Positions 43,435-56,400 are shown, counted from the stretch's first letter. The stretch is DNA of 64,000 bases from Saussurea involucrata (GCA_033807775.1 CM066326.1:88636873-88700872), one strand, 5' to 3'. Made by a program: numbers and translations. Notes: generated by a model from the sequence alone, not told the origin.

Positions 43435-46400
43435 ATCTGGAGAACCGAGCAAAAGTAGTACTGGGAAGAAGACAGTGGAAGGTAGCAAACCGCGAACCGA
43501 GATGGGCACCAACTCGATGATCACTCCGTTTGTCGATGAACCAAAGACAGCGAAGGGGTGCACATTTAAGGCTTTCAACTCATGCAAACCACCGACCTAC
43601 AACGGGGAACGTGACCCCGTTAAGGCTATTCATTGGGTTCGTGAGATGGAGCTGGTCTTTGATACTAGTAAATGCGCGGAGGAAGATAAAGTTCTGTTTG
43701 CAAGGTCATCGTTGAAGGCAGAAGCGATCTTCTGGTGGGATGTTGAAACTGGGGGAAAGGGGTCAGAGGTGGCAAGGAGCATGTCGTGGGAGACATTTGT
43801 GAAAAGGTTCAAGGCTCAATACTGCCCTCTGGCGGCAGTTAAGAAGTTAGAGGAAGAGTTTTTGAGTTTGGAGCAGGGGTCAATGACAGTTCAGGAGTAT
43901 ACGCTGAAATTTATCGAGAAGTCCAGATTTGCTGAGTTATATGTACCAACTGAAGAGAGGCGGATTGAGCGGTACATCTTTGGGTTGAAAAGCAGTATCA
44001 GGGAGTTGGTGCAAGCAAAGGAACCAACCACGTTTCAAGCAGCAGTTGACAAAGCATAATTGACAGAGAAAGATAAGATCAGGCAGATGAATGAGAAAGC
44101 TGGGGATAAGCGCAAATGGGAAGGACCGACCCGAGACAGTAAGAAGCCAAACACGAACAGTGTTGAACCGCGGGCAGGCTTCCGGTCAGCCGAAAGGCCT
44201 TGTAGTAAATGTAACCGAGTGCACCGAGGTGAATGTTTGGCTGTTAAGGAGGGATGCTATAACTGTGGGAAGACGGGGCATTTGGCCCGAGATTGTCGTG
44301 GGCAGAGGTCTGGTTTTCATTGCGGTTTATCGGGTCACGTTAAATGGAATTTTCCGCAACTAAAGAAGGGTAAGGCAGGGGGTGAAGGTGGCAGCAATGG
44401 AGGTAAAGGCAATGAGAGGAGGGTGGAGCCGGCTCGTGCTAGAGCGAGGACATTCCACATGACAGCTGAGGAGGCGGAGAGCGCGCCGGATGTAGTGACA
44501 GGTACCTTTCCTATAGACTCGATATTTGCTAAAGTGATGTTTGATACGGGGGCAAATCGTTCTTTTGTGTCGCCCGTTTTTGCTCAAAGATTACGAGTGA
44601 AACCCAAGAGGTTGAACTTTGGGTTTGAAGTAGATATAGCGGGTGATTGTCGAGTCTGGGTAAGGGATGTCTATGAGGGTTGCAATATAGACATAGATGG
44701 TCACTCTTTTCCATTGGAACTTTATCCTATGGGAATGGGGGAGTTTGATGTAGTCCTAGGAATGGACTGGCTAGCGGGGAATGATGCGAGCATTGTGTGT
44801 AATAAGAAGCTGATCCGTATACCTCTAGCCAATAAGGGGGAGGTGGTAATTTACGGGGATCAACGAAGTAGGAAGTCATGTCTAATTTCGTTGATGAAAG
44901 CTAGGCGATGTTTGGGGAAGGGTTGTGCGGGGTATCTAGCGTATGTATTGGATGCTAAGAAGGAAAAGAAAAATATGGAAGATGTGCCCGTAGTAAACGA
45001 GTACCCGGAAGTGTTTCCGGATGACTTGACGAGCCTACCTCCGGATCGTCAAGTGGAGTTCAGAATTGACCTCGTGCCGGGGGCGGCACCGATTGCTCGT
45101 GCGCCCTATCGGTTAGCTCCGGCGGAGATGAAAGAGATGATGACCCAATTGCAGGAGTTACTCGACAAAGGTTTCATACGTCCGAGTTCATCACCTTGGG
45201 GAGCACCTGTACTTTTCGTTAAGAAGAAATATGGATCGATGCGGATGTGCATAGATTATCGTGAGCTTAATAAGGTGACCGTGAAGAACAAGTACCCGCT
45301 CCCGAGGATTGACGACCTCTTCGATCAACTGCAAGGCGCGAGTTACTTCTCAAAGGTAGACTTGAGGTCGGGTTATCACCAAGTGAAGGTGAGAGAAGAA
45401 GATGTACCAAAGACGGCGTTCCGTACGAGATATGGACACTATGAGTTCCTGGTCATGCCCTTCGGGTTGACTAACGCGCCCGCAGTATTCATGGATCTGA
45501 TGAATCGGGTGTGTAACTCATTGTTGGATAAGTGTGTGATCGTCTTCATTGACGATATCTTAATCTATTCTCGTACGCGGGAGGATCACGAGCGCCACCT
45601 TCGGGCAGCGTTGGAATTGCTCAAACGCGAAAAGTTATACGCAAAGTTTTCGAAATGTGAGTTCTGGCTCAGAGAAGTCCAGTTTTTGGGACACGTAGTG
45701 TCTGCGGAGGGGATCAAAGTGGATCCTGCTAAGGTCGAAGCCATCAAAGACTAGGAAGCGCCTAGAAATCCTTCGGAAGTGAGGAGCTTCCTTGGTCTAG
45801 CCGGATACTATCGTAAGTTTATTCAAGACTTCTCTCGAATAGCTTCGCCGTTGACCGTGTTGACAAGGAAGAACGTCAAATTCGCATGGGAGGAAGCTCA
45901 GAAGGCCGCGTTTGAGAAATTGAAGGAAAGTTTGTGCAGTGCCCCAATCCTATCGTTACCGAATGGATCGGAAGGGTTTGTAGTGTGCAGCGACGCTTCC
46001 AAGCTCGGGTTGGGATGCGTGCTGATGCAGAATGGGAGGGTGATTACCTACGCTTCGCGTCAGTTGAAAGATCACGAAAAGAACTATCCTACTCATGACA
46101 TGGAGTTAGCAGCCGTTGTCTTTGCGTTGAAAATCTGGCGACATTACCTCTATGGGGTGAAGTGTCAGATTTACACCGACCATAAGAGCCTGAAGCATCT
46201 GTTTGACCAAAAAGAGCTAAACATGAGACAGAGGAGGTGGATGGAGCTGTTGATCGATTACGATTGTGAGGTTCTCTATTACCCGGGTAAAGCCAACGTG
46301 GTGGCCGACGCGTTGAGCCGGAAAGAACGTGGGGAGCAGACCAAAATCGTGGCTTTCCGAATGGAAGCGACCTCACATCTGCTTGAAGAGATTAAGAAGT

Positions 46401-47833
46401 TTCAGAAAGAATCACTGTTAGAAGGAAATGTGAAGAGCGAACGAGTTGTCGGGATTGCGACATCGTTTGAAGTCAACAGTAGCGGGTTGAAATGCATGAA
46501 AGGCCGAGTGTGGGTGCCAAAGATCGGTGGCTTAAGAGTAAAGATCCTCGAAGAGACGCATAAGTCACGATTGTCCGTGCACCCGGGCACAAACAAGATG
46601 TACAGGGATTTGAGGCAGTTCTACTGGTGGCCGGGGATGAAGAAAGATATCGCTCACTTAGTGGAGCGATGTGTAACTTGCTTGAAGGTTAAGGCAGAAC
46701 ATCAGCGACCTTATGGTGAGTTGCAGTCCACGGTGATACCAGTGTGGAAGTGGGACAACATCACGATGGATTTTGTCACGAAATTGCCGAAAACCCCTAA
46801 GGGCAATGATACGATCTGGGTGATAGTGGATATTCTCACCAAGTCGGCTCATTTCTTGCCTATGAGGGAGTCGGATTCGTTGGAAAAGTTGGCACGGTTG
46901 TACATCACCGAGATTGTGTCTAGGCATGGAGTGCCAAAGTCCATTGTGTCTGATCGGGATAGTCGATTCACATCAAAGTTTTGGAGGAGCCTCCAGCGCG
47001 AATTGGGGTCTCAAGTGAAGCTGAGCACGGCATATCATCCGCAGACGGATGGTCAGAGCGAAATGACTATCTAAACGCTGGAAGATATGTTGAGAGCTTG
47101 TGTAATTGATTTCAAAGGATCGTGGGAGACGCACTTGCCGTTGATAGAGTTCTCTTACAACAACAGCTATCATGCAAGTATTCAAGCGGCACCGTTTGAG
47201 GCATTGTACGGGCGGAAATGCCGTACGCCGTTATGCTGGAATGAAGTGGGAGAAAGACAGTTGACAGGTCCAGAAATTGTGCAGCTGACGTCAGAAAAGA
47301 TAGAAGTGATTCGAGAAAGAATGAAAGTTGCCCAAGATCGACAGAAAAAGTATGCCGATAGACGAAGGAATCCGATTGAGTTCCAAGTGGGGGACAGAGT
47401 GATGCTCAAGGTGTCACCTTGGAAAGGCGTGATTCGTTTTGGAAAGAAAGGGAAGTTGAGACCGAGGTATGTCGGACCGTTCGTGATAGTTGAAAGAGTA
47501 GGCCCCGTGGCCTACAAGTTAAAGTTACCAGAAGAACTAGAGCGAGTCCATCCGACTTTCCACGTGTCAAATCTGAAGAAATGCTTGGCCGAGGCTGATG
47601 TGGCCATTCCTTTGGAGGATATAAGCATCGACGAGAAGTTGACATTCGAGGAAGAGCCAATCGAGATTGTAGACAGTAAAGTGCGAAAGACGAGGAACAA
47701 GGAAGTTCGTTTGGTGAAGGTTCAGTGGAAGTATCACAAGGGAAGAGAAGCAACGTGGGAATTGGAATCTGACATGAGGTCCAAGTACCCTCACCTTTTT
47801 GAAAACGGAATTCCGGGGACGGAATTCTTTTGA
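43435..47833 (+). pseudogene. Chromovirus gag-pol (second part), three in-frame stops
   Basis: One frame apart from stops at 44057 (TAA), 45752 (TAG, in place of the W of IKDWEAP) and 47072 (TAA, in place of the Q of TIQTLED). Domains in order: gag core (TYNGERDPVKAIHWV, WETFVKRFKAQYCP); a CCHC knuckle (CYNCGKTGHLARDC, about 44250); aspartic protease (VMFDTGANRSFVS, about 44540); reverse transcriptase (SMRMCIDYRELNKV, FIDDILIYS, about 45230-45570); RNase H (DASKLGLGCVL, TDHKSLKHLF, ADALSR); integrase with HHCC (HPGTNKMY, CVTCLKVKAE) and catalytic core (WDNITMDFVTKLP, HGVPKSIVSDRDSRF, AYHPQTDGQSE); and a C-terminal chromodomain-like segment (VKVQWKYHKGREATWE) that guides insertion into heterochromatin. 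It is inactive in protein terms, but otherwise nearly intact. Confidence 0.93.
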
Positions 47834-47844
47834 GGGGGGAGTGT

Positions 47845-49401
47845 TGTAGCAACCCGGACCAAAATAGTAGGATTGTAAGCCTTTTTGTGTTGGTGCTTAA
47901 CTTATGGAAGTTGAGGGGTCAATTTTCAAATATGTAAAGAAGTATATAAGGGCCCAAAACCTTAGGAGAATGTTCTTATTACTGATTTTGGAGTGGGTGT
48001 CGGCTGAAGTTGTGAAAGAAAGAAGAGAAAAGGGGTTTTGAAGGTTTTGAGCTTTTGGAGAAGAAAATCATCAAATCTGGGATTTGAGGAGGAATCAGCA
48101 ACCAGGAATCGTTTCTCGCAATCAGGCAATCAGGTAACACACCCTCGTTCCTCTGATTAATCGTTAGTTAGTAAGCAAAATGTTAATTTTGGAGTTTTTG
48201 TTGTTTAAAAGTAGAGTTTGATGCTTTAAGAGAGAAATCATGTCTTCTGGTGTGTTTTGATTGCTAAGAACTTAATAATTGTTGAGTTTAGTAATGTCGT
48301 TGCTATTGCTAAGCTTTGCTTCGAAAGAATCGATCTAAAGTGTAGATTTCAGCCCCAATTAGAGACCAGGTCGACGTCCGGGAACCTTCCTGGACGTCCG
48401 GACACATTGTTGGGGAGAAGGTCCCCGGACGAGGGAGTTGTCCGGATAAGATGGATTATCCGGGTAGGAGTTATGTCCGGTAAAGTATTGTGTCCGGTAA
48501 GTTCGGTACCCGAAAAGGGGTATCGTCCGGAGAATAGTAGTTACCCAGATAAGGGTGTTGTCCGGACTAGATTGTCGTCCGGTTAGCATGGGTGTCCGGA
48601 CTCTTTAGCGTCCAGAAAAGTAGGGTCGTCCGGAAAACCTGAGTTATCCGGATACTTTTGCTGAGTTGTTGTTTTATGCCCGTTTATTCAGGGAAGTCGA
48701 TTTGGAAGTTTGGAACTGTTTAGAAACGAGAAGTAAGAGCCTCAGGTGAGTTCTAAACTAAAATGTGTGGCTTTTAAAGTGTTTTCAAAATGTGATATGA
48801 ATGTTGAGAATTGCCATGCTTTATTATTATGCTTTAATTGCATGAAAGTTGTTTAAAGTTTTATGTAGAATGTATGCATACATCAAGGAGACGTAAACTG
48901 GCAAAGACGGGAGAGTAGTTCCGCCATCTCTCGTGCGGGAAGGGAGGTCCCTATATGCCAGGAGCGAGGCTCCGCAAGGCAGCATGAGGCTGACTCGTTG
49001 TCACCTTCGGGTGGCTTCAGGGTGTCAGATTACGAGGAGGCGGACTTTAGTCCGTATATGACTTTGACGTGTTGAGTATGAATGTTTAAAGCTGAAAAGA
49101 TAAACTGTTTTTAAATGCTTTGATAACGGTTAGGAAGGACTCACTAGACCTCATGGTCTAACCCTCACATTTTCAAATTAAAACCTTTTCAGGTAAGTAG
49201 GTTTCCAGGAGCTCGGGCAAATAGGCTGAGCTTAGCAAGAAGAGTCAAGAAGCATAGTGACACTCTAGTTATTAGTTTTTCTTAGTTGTGTAGGTCGTTT
49301 CCGCAAACCTATTTGAATATTTGTAACGAAATTTTGAGACCGTGATTTTGGGATGTTATGAAATTGATGTTTTGCATGATAATTTTGGTTGGGTCTTTAT
49401 A
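47845..49401 (+). repeat. 3' LTR of the chromovirus (1557 bp)
   Basis: Same length and ends as the 5' LTR (offset 13780), followed by the CCATT target duplication. Confidence 0.95.
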
Positions 49402-49406
49402 CCATT

Positions 49407-50029
49407 GCATCTCGGTGCATCTCACTCTAATGTGCATCCAACGGAAGGTACGAACTATAGAATTCAGATTAATACCTGGCGAAACGGAACTGCTGCCAAC
49501 TCGGCCATCACCACCGGCGACCACCACCGGCAGCCAACCGACGGCGACCACCACCAGCAGCAAACCGCCGACGACCACCACCAGCAGCAAACCGCCGGCG
49601 ACCACCAGCAGCAGCAAACCGCCGGTTACCACCAGCAGCAGCAAACTGCCGGCGACCACCACCTCTTTCTCGCAGCTCCTTTTTCTCTCGTCGTCTATCT
49701 CTCCCTCTCTCGCTGCTCTTTCTCTCTCGAAATCTCTATCTCTCTCGTATCTCCATCCCTCGTCTCCCTCTCTCTCTCTCTCATGTCTTCTCGGCGCACC
49801 AGGACACACACACACACCAGGTCACTTTCTTTCTCTTCTCTTTTCTCTCTCGATGTGCAGCCACACTCACCAAACCTTAAAACCAAGAATACAGTTTTTC
49901 TTTCTTTTCTCCACAAAACGGCGCATCAAGGGGATACATTTCCCATTTTTTCAATTTTAACCCCATACCTTTTCGTAATAAACAATTACCATCCCTAAGT
50001 TTCATTTTAAAACATGTTACATTATTTTG
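49407..50029. other. Spacer with CACCACCAGCAG repeats and CT tracts
   Basis: 49500-49665 is a minisatellite of about 30-bp units ('ccgccggcgaccaccaccagcagcaaa'), followed by CT-rich DNA to about 49860. The composition resembles the GC-rich plus CT part of the LTR at 2730-3130, so this may be an old LTR piece. The long overlapping frames here follow from the repeat and are not convincing genes. Confidence 0.5.
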
Positions 50030-53000
50030 GGTTATTACATTTTTGGATTAAAGAGTTAATTTTAGTTGCATATTTTCTTCATGTTGAATATATAGTATAT
50101 ATTGCATTACAATTAAAAGCATCTCCAATGAAGGTTCTTATAAGAACCTTCTTTTTGTACTTTTTGGTGTCACCTCATTTCTATTTCCATCTCAATCTTT
50201 ATATATATATAAAAGAAACCATGAAAAATGACATGACACAATGTGGATTGAGATTTTTCAAATATTGAATTGTGGTTTACTTTGGCTATCCCACATTGAT
50301 AAAAAATTGAAATGTTGTAACATGAAGTTGATTACAAAAGGAGAATAATGCCAACTTTTTTTACATGACTTATGATTTATTTTAATCCCTTTTGGATTAA
50401 AGAGTTAATTTTAGTTGCAAATTTTATTCATGTTGAATATATAGTATATATTGCATTACAATTAAGAGCATCTCCAATGGAGGTTTTTATAAGAACCTTC
50501 TTTTTGTACATTTTGCTGTCACCTCATTTCCATATCAATTTTTATATATAAAAGCAAAAACAATGAAAAATGACATGGCACAATGTGGATTGAGATTTCT
50601 CAAATATTGAATTGTGGTTTACTTTGGCTATCTCAATTTGATAAAAAAGTTGAAATGTTGGAACATGAAGTTGATTATAAAAGGAGAATAATGACAACTT
50701 TTTTTACATGACTTATGATTTATTTTAATACTTTTTGGATTAAAGAGTTAATTTTGGTTGCAAATTTTCTTCATGTTGAATATATAGTATATATATTGCA
50801 TTCCAATTAAAAGCATCTCCAATGAAGGTTCTTATAAGAACCTTCTTTTTGTACTTTTTGGTGTCACCTCATTTCTATTTCCATCTCAATCTTTATATAT
50901 ATATAAAAAAACCATGAAAAATGACATGACACAATGTGGATTGAGATTTCTCAAATATTGAATTGTGGTTTACTTTGGCTATCCCACATTGATAAAAAAT
51001 TGAAATGTTGTAACATGAAGTTGATTACAAAAGGAGAATAATGCCAACTTTTTTTACATGACTTATGATTTATTTTAATCACTTTTGGATTAAAGAGTTA
51101 ATTTTAGTTGCAAATTTTATTCATGTTGAATATATAGTATATATTGCATTACAATTAAGAGCATCTCCAATGGAGGTTTTTATAAGAACCTTCTTTTTGT
51201 ACATTTTGCTGTCACCTCATTTCCATATCAATTTTTATATATAAAAGCAAAAACAATGAAAAATGACATGGCACAATGTGGATTGAGATTTCTCAAATAT
51301 TGAATTGTGGTTTACTTTGGCTATCCCAATTTGATAAAAAGTTGAAATGTTGGAACATGAAGTTGATTATAAAAAGAGAATAATGACAACTTTTTTTTAC
51401 ATGACTTATGATTTATTTTAATCCTTTTTGGATTAAAGAGTTAATTTTAGTTTCAAATTTTCTTCATGTTGAATATATAGTATATATTGCATTACAATTA
51501 AGAGCATCTCCAATAGAGGTTCTTATAATAACCTTCTTTTTGTACTCTTTGGTGTCACCTCATTTCCATCTCAATTTTTATATATATAAAAGCAAAAACT
51601 ATGAAAAATGACATGGCACAATGTGGATTGAGATTTCTCAAATATTGAATTGTGGTTTACTTTGGCTATCCTACATTGATAAAAAGTTGAAATGTTGGAA
51701 CATGAAGTTGATTATAAAAGAAGAATAATGACAACTTTTTTACATGACTTATGATTTATTTTAATCCTTTTTGGATTAAAGAGTTAATTTTAGTTGCAAA
51801 TTTTCTTCATGTTGAATATATAGTATATATATTGCATTACAATTAAGAGCATCTCCAATTGAGGTTTTTATAAGAACCTTCTTTTTGTACTTTTTGGTGT
51901 CACCTCATTTCTATTTCCATCTCAATCTTTATATATATATATAAAAAAACCATGAAAAATGACATGACACAATGTGGATTGAGATTTCTCAAATATTGAA
52001 TTGTGGTTTACTTTGGCTATCCCACTTTGATAAAAAATTGAAATGTTGTAACATGAAGTTGATTACAAAAGGAGAATAATGCCAACTTTTTTTACATGAC
52101 TTATGATTTATTTTAATCACTTTTGTATTAAAGAGTTAATTTTAGTTGCAAATTTTCTTCATGTTGAATATATAGTATATATTGCATTACAATTAAGAGC
52201 ATCTCCAATCTTTATATATACAAAAACAAAAACCATGAAAAATGACATGACACAATGTGGATTGAGATTTCTCAAATATTGAATTGTGGTTTACTTTGGC
52301 TATCCCACATTGATAAAAAATTGAAATGTTGTAACATTAAGTTGATTACAAAAGGAGAATAATGCCAACTTTTTTTACATGACTTATGATTTATTTTAAT
52401 CCCTTTTGGATTAAAGAGTTAATTTTGGTTGCAAATTTTCTTCATGTTGAATATATAGTATATATTGCATTACAATTAATAGCATCTCCAATCTTTATAT
52501 ATATATAAAAGCAAAAACTATGAAAAATGACATGACACAATGTGGAAAAACCATGAAAAATGACATGGCACAATGTGGATTGAGATTTTTTCTCAAATAT
52601 TGAATTGTGGTTTATTTTGGCTATCCCAATTTGATAAAAAGTTGAAATGTTGGAACATGAAGTTGGTTATAAAAGGAAAATAATGCTAACTTTTTTTACA
52701 TGACTTATGATTTATTTTAATCCCTTTTGGGTTAAAGAGTTAATTTTAGTTGCAAATTTTCTTAATGTTGAATATATAGTATATATTGCATTACAATTAA
52801 GAGCATCTCCAATAGAGGTTTTTATAAGAACCTTCTTTTTGTACTCTTTGGTGTCACCTCATTTCCATCTCAATCTTTATATATATAAAAGCAAAAACCA
52901 TAAAAAAAATGACATGGCACAATGTGGATTGAGATTTCTCAAATATTGAATTGTGGTTTACTTTGGCTATCCTACATTGATAAAAAGTTGAAATGTTGGA

Positions 53001-54860
53001 ACATGAAGTTGATTATAAAAGGAGAATAATGCCAACTTTTTTACATGGCTTATGATTTATTTTAATCCCCTTTGGATTAAAGAGTTAATTTTAGTTGCAA
53101 ATTTTTCTTCATGTTGAATATATAGTATATATTGCATTGCAATTAAAAGCATCTCCAATAGAGGTTCTTATAAGAACCTTTTTTTGTACTTTTTGGTGTC
53201 ACCTCATTTCCATTTCCATCTCAATCTTTATATATATAAAAAAACCATGAAAAATGACATGACACAATGTGGATTGAGATTTCTCAAATATTGAATTGTG
53301 GTTTACTTTGGCTATCCCATATTGATAAAAAATTGAAATGTTGGAGCATGAAGTTGATTACAAAAGGAGAATAATGCCAACTTTTTTTACATGACTTATG
53401 ATTTATTTTAATCCATTTTGGATTAAAAAGTTAATTTTAGTTGCAAATTTATTCATGTTGAATATATAGTATATATTGCATTACAATTTAGAGCATCTCC
53501 GATCTTTATATATATAAAAGCAAAAACCATGAAAAATGACATGGCACAATGTGGATTGAGATTTCTCAAATATTGAATTGTGGTTTACTTTAGCTATCCC
53601 ACATTGATAAAAAGTTGAAATGTTGGAACATGAAGTTGCTTATAAAAGGAGAATAATGCCAAAAAAAATTACATGACTTATGATTTATTTTAATCCTTTT
53701 GGATTAAAGAGTTAATTTTAGTTGCAAATTTTCTTCATGTTAAATATATAGTATATATTACATAACAATTAAGAGCATCTCAAATGGAGGTTCTTATAAG
53801 ATCTTTTTGTACTTTTTGGTGTCACCTCATTTCCATGTCAATTTTTATATATATAAAAGCAAAAACCATGAAAAATGACATGGCACAATGTGGATTGAGA
53901 TTTCTCAAATATTGAATTGTGGTTTACTTTGGCTATCCCAATTTGATAAAAAGTTGAAATGTTGGAACATGAAGTTTGTTATAAAAGGAGAATAATGCCA
54001 ACTTTTTTACATGACTTATGATTTATTTTAATCCTTTTTGGATTAAAGAGTTAATTTTAGTTGCAATTTTTTTTCATGTTGAATATATAGTATATATTGC
54101 ATTACAATTAAGAGCATCTCCAATAGAGGTTCTTATAAGAACCTTCTTTTTGTACTCTTTGGTGTCACCTCATTTCCATCTCAATCTTTATATATATAAA
54201 AGCAAAAACCATGAAAAATGAAATGGCACAATGTGAATTGAGATTTCTCAAATATTGAATTGTGGTTTACTTTGGCTATCCTACATTGATAAAAAGTTGA
54301 AATGTTGGAACATGAAGTTGATTATAAAAGGAGAATAATGACAACTTTTTTTACATGACTTATGATTTATTTTAATCCCTTTTGGATTAAAGAGTTAATT
54401 TTAGTTGCAAATTTTCTTCATGTTGAATATATATTATATATATTGCATTACAATTAAGAGCATCTCCAATGGAGGTTCTTATAAGAACCTTTTTTGTACT
54501 TTTTGGGGTCACCTTATTTTCATCTCAATCTTTATATATATATATATAAGCAAAAACCATGAAAAAAGACATGACATAATGTGGATTGAGATTTCTCAAA
54601 TATTGAATTGTGGTTTACTTTGACTATTCCACATTGATAAAAAGTTGAAATGTTGGAACATGAAGTTGATTATAAAAGTACAATAATGCCAACTTTTTTT
54701 ACATGACTTATGATTTATTTTAATCCTTTTTGGATTAAAGAGTTAATTTTATTTGCAAATTTTCTTCATGTTCAATATATAGTATATATTGCATTAAAAT
54801 TAAGAGCATCTCCAATAGAGATTATTATAAGAACCTTCTTTTTGTACATTCTTTTAAATA
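50030..54860 (+). repeat. About 343-bp satellite with Helitron-like heads, about 14 copies
   Basis: The anchor 'acatgacttatgatttatttt' recurs near 50361, 50705, 51056, 51399, 51740, 52094, 52376, 52697, 53040, 53389, 53670, 54007, 54349 and 54701. Each unit contains a junction A/TCTTTATATATA followed by 'aaaagcaaaaaccatgaaaaatgacatg', the look of a plant Helitron 5' end, and the palindrome GGTTCTTATAAGAACC or a variant. Units 1 and 3 and units 2 and 4 are nearly identical, a two-unit higher-order repeat. Three units of about 282-321 bp lack a segment of about 60 bp. Confidence 0.92.
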
Positions 54861-55089
54861 ATCACATCATTATTAAATTTCGTCATCTTCTCACCAATGT
54901 GGGATAAACAAGACACAACATTTTCACGATTTGATTAAGACTAAAATCTCATAATGATTCAAGTGTTTAATGGAAAATGACTACTACTTTTTAAAAAGAA
55001 TTGAAATAAACTTATTTAATTTCATATTATAAATTTGTGGTGATTATAGAACTTTCTCGCCACCGTGCGAGCGCGGTGCCACACACTAG
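54861..55089 (+). mobile_element. Helitron 3' terminus closing the array
   Basis: After the last satellite unit the sequence becomes unique and ends with a GC-rich hairpin (CACCGTG 55061-55067 pairing with CGCGGTG 55072-55078, one wobble), 7 spacer bases, and CTAG at 55086-55089 followed by T. This is the canonical Helitron tail (hairpin, CTRR, host T). Only one tail is seen for the whole array. No Rep/helicase is present, so it is non-autonomous. Confidence 0.8.
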
Positions 55090-56400
55090 TCTATATATAA
55101 AGTAAAATCATGAAGAGATGATGTGGCATGTTGAGAAAGCTTGATTCATAATTTTCTATTTTCTCATGTTTTTGCGTTATTTTTTTAATAAAAGTGTTAT
55201 TAAGTGAGCAAACCTTTCATTTTCTCTTTAGGTTTTTGGATATTTTTATATACTAAATGATAACACTCTTATTCATTAATAATTTTTGTTTATTAATTTT
55301 ATTTATGACAACTAAAAAGAAAATGAGCACACCTCTCATATTTTTTTTATATACAATATCTATATATAAAGTAGAATCATGAAGAGATGATGTAGCATGT
55401 TGAGAAATCTTGATTCATAATTTTCTATTTTCAAATGTGTTTTGAGTTATTTTTTTAATAAAAGTGTTATTAAGTGAGCAAACCTTTCATTTTCTCTTTA
55501 GGTTTTTGGATATTTTTATATACTAAATGATAACACTCTTATTCATTAATAATTTTTGTTTATTAATTTTATTTATGACAACTACAAAGAAAATGAGCAC
55601 ACCTCTCATTTTATTAATTTTATTTATGTAGATATATCTATGTATAAAGTAGAATCATGTTTTTCTCAATTTATGGTATTTTCTCTTTAGGTTTTGGATA
55701 CTTTTATATATTAAATGATAACACTTTTAATTTTTAATAAGTTTTATTTATGAAAACTAAAAAGAAAATGAGCACACCTCTCATTTTTTTTATTTATATA
55801 CATAAAGATTCATTTTATTTATAAAGATATATCCATGTATAAAACTATATCTATATATAAAGTAGAATCATGAAGAGATGATGTGGCATGTTGAGAAAGC
55901 TTGATTCATAATTTTCTATTTTCTCATGTTTTTGAGTTATTTTTTTAATAAAAGTGTTATTAAGTGAGCAAACCTTTCATGTTCTCTTTAGTTTTGGATA
56001 TTTTTATATACTAAATGATAACACTCTTATTCATTAATAATTTTTGTTTATTAATTTTATTTATGAAAACTAAAAAGAAAATGAGCACACCTCTCATTTT
56101 TTTATTTATATACATAAAGATTAATTTTATTTATGTAGATATATCTATATATAAAGTAGAATCATGTTTTTCTCAATTTATGGTATTTTCTCTTTCATTT
56201 TCTCTTTAGTTTTTGGATACTTTTATATATTAAATGATAACACTTTTATTTATTAATAAATTTTATTTATGAAAACTAAAAAAAAATAAGCACACCTCTC
56301 ATTTTTTTTATTTATTCACATAAAGATTCATTTTATTTATGAAGATATATCCATGTATAAAGTAGAATCATGTTTTTCTCAATTTAAGGTATTTTATTTT
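55090..56400 (+). repeat. Second tandem array with Helitron-like heads
   Basis: Starts directly at the T after the CTAG tail. 'TCTATATATAAAGTAGAATCATG' or close variants occur near 55090, 55360, 55640, 55853, 56148 and 56352, with spacings alternating about 270-295 and 207-213. Shared text includes 'gagcacacctctcatttttttt' and 'taaatgataacactctta'. No tail of the CTAG type is obvious at the right end. Confidence 0.8.

Larger units (their letters stand above)
34065..49401 (+). mobile_element. Full-length Tekay-like Ty3/gypsy chromovirus, host of a nested element
   Basis: It has two 1557-bp LTRs, a target duplication CCATT at 34060-34064 and 49402-49406, a primer-binding site (TTGGTATCAGAGCC after the left LTR) and a polypurine tract (TTGAGGGGGGAGTG before the right LTR). 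The gag-pol order is CCHC, protease, RT, RNase H, integrase, chromodomain. Gag is split by the element at 36392-43429. By eye the LTRs differ at about 20 positions (about 1.3 %), mostly transitions. Confidence 0.95.

Noticed and set aside
49342..49998. 218-codon frame with HHQQQTA repeats after the chromovirus
   Set aside because: It begins inside the LTR and crosses the LTR border and a minisatellite; better explained as repeat sequence.
50014..54907. Many open frames of 60-80 codons starting MIYFNPFW... on the plus strand
   Set aside because: They recur once per satellite unit and follow from the repeat; codon use and lengths vary with indels, so there is no sign of protein selection.
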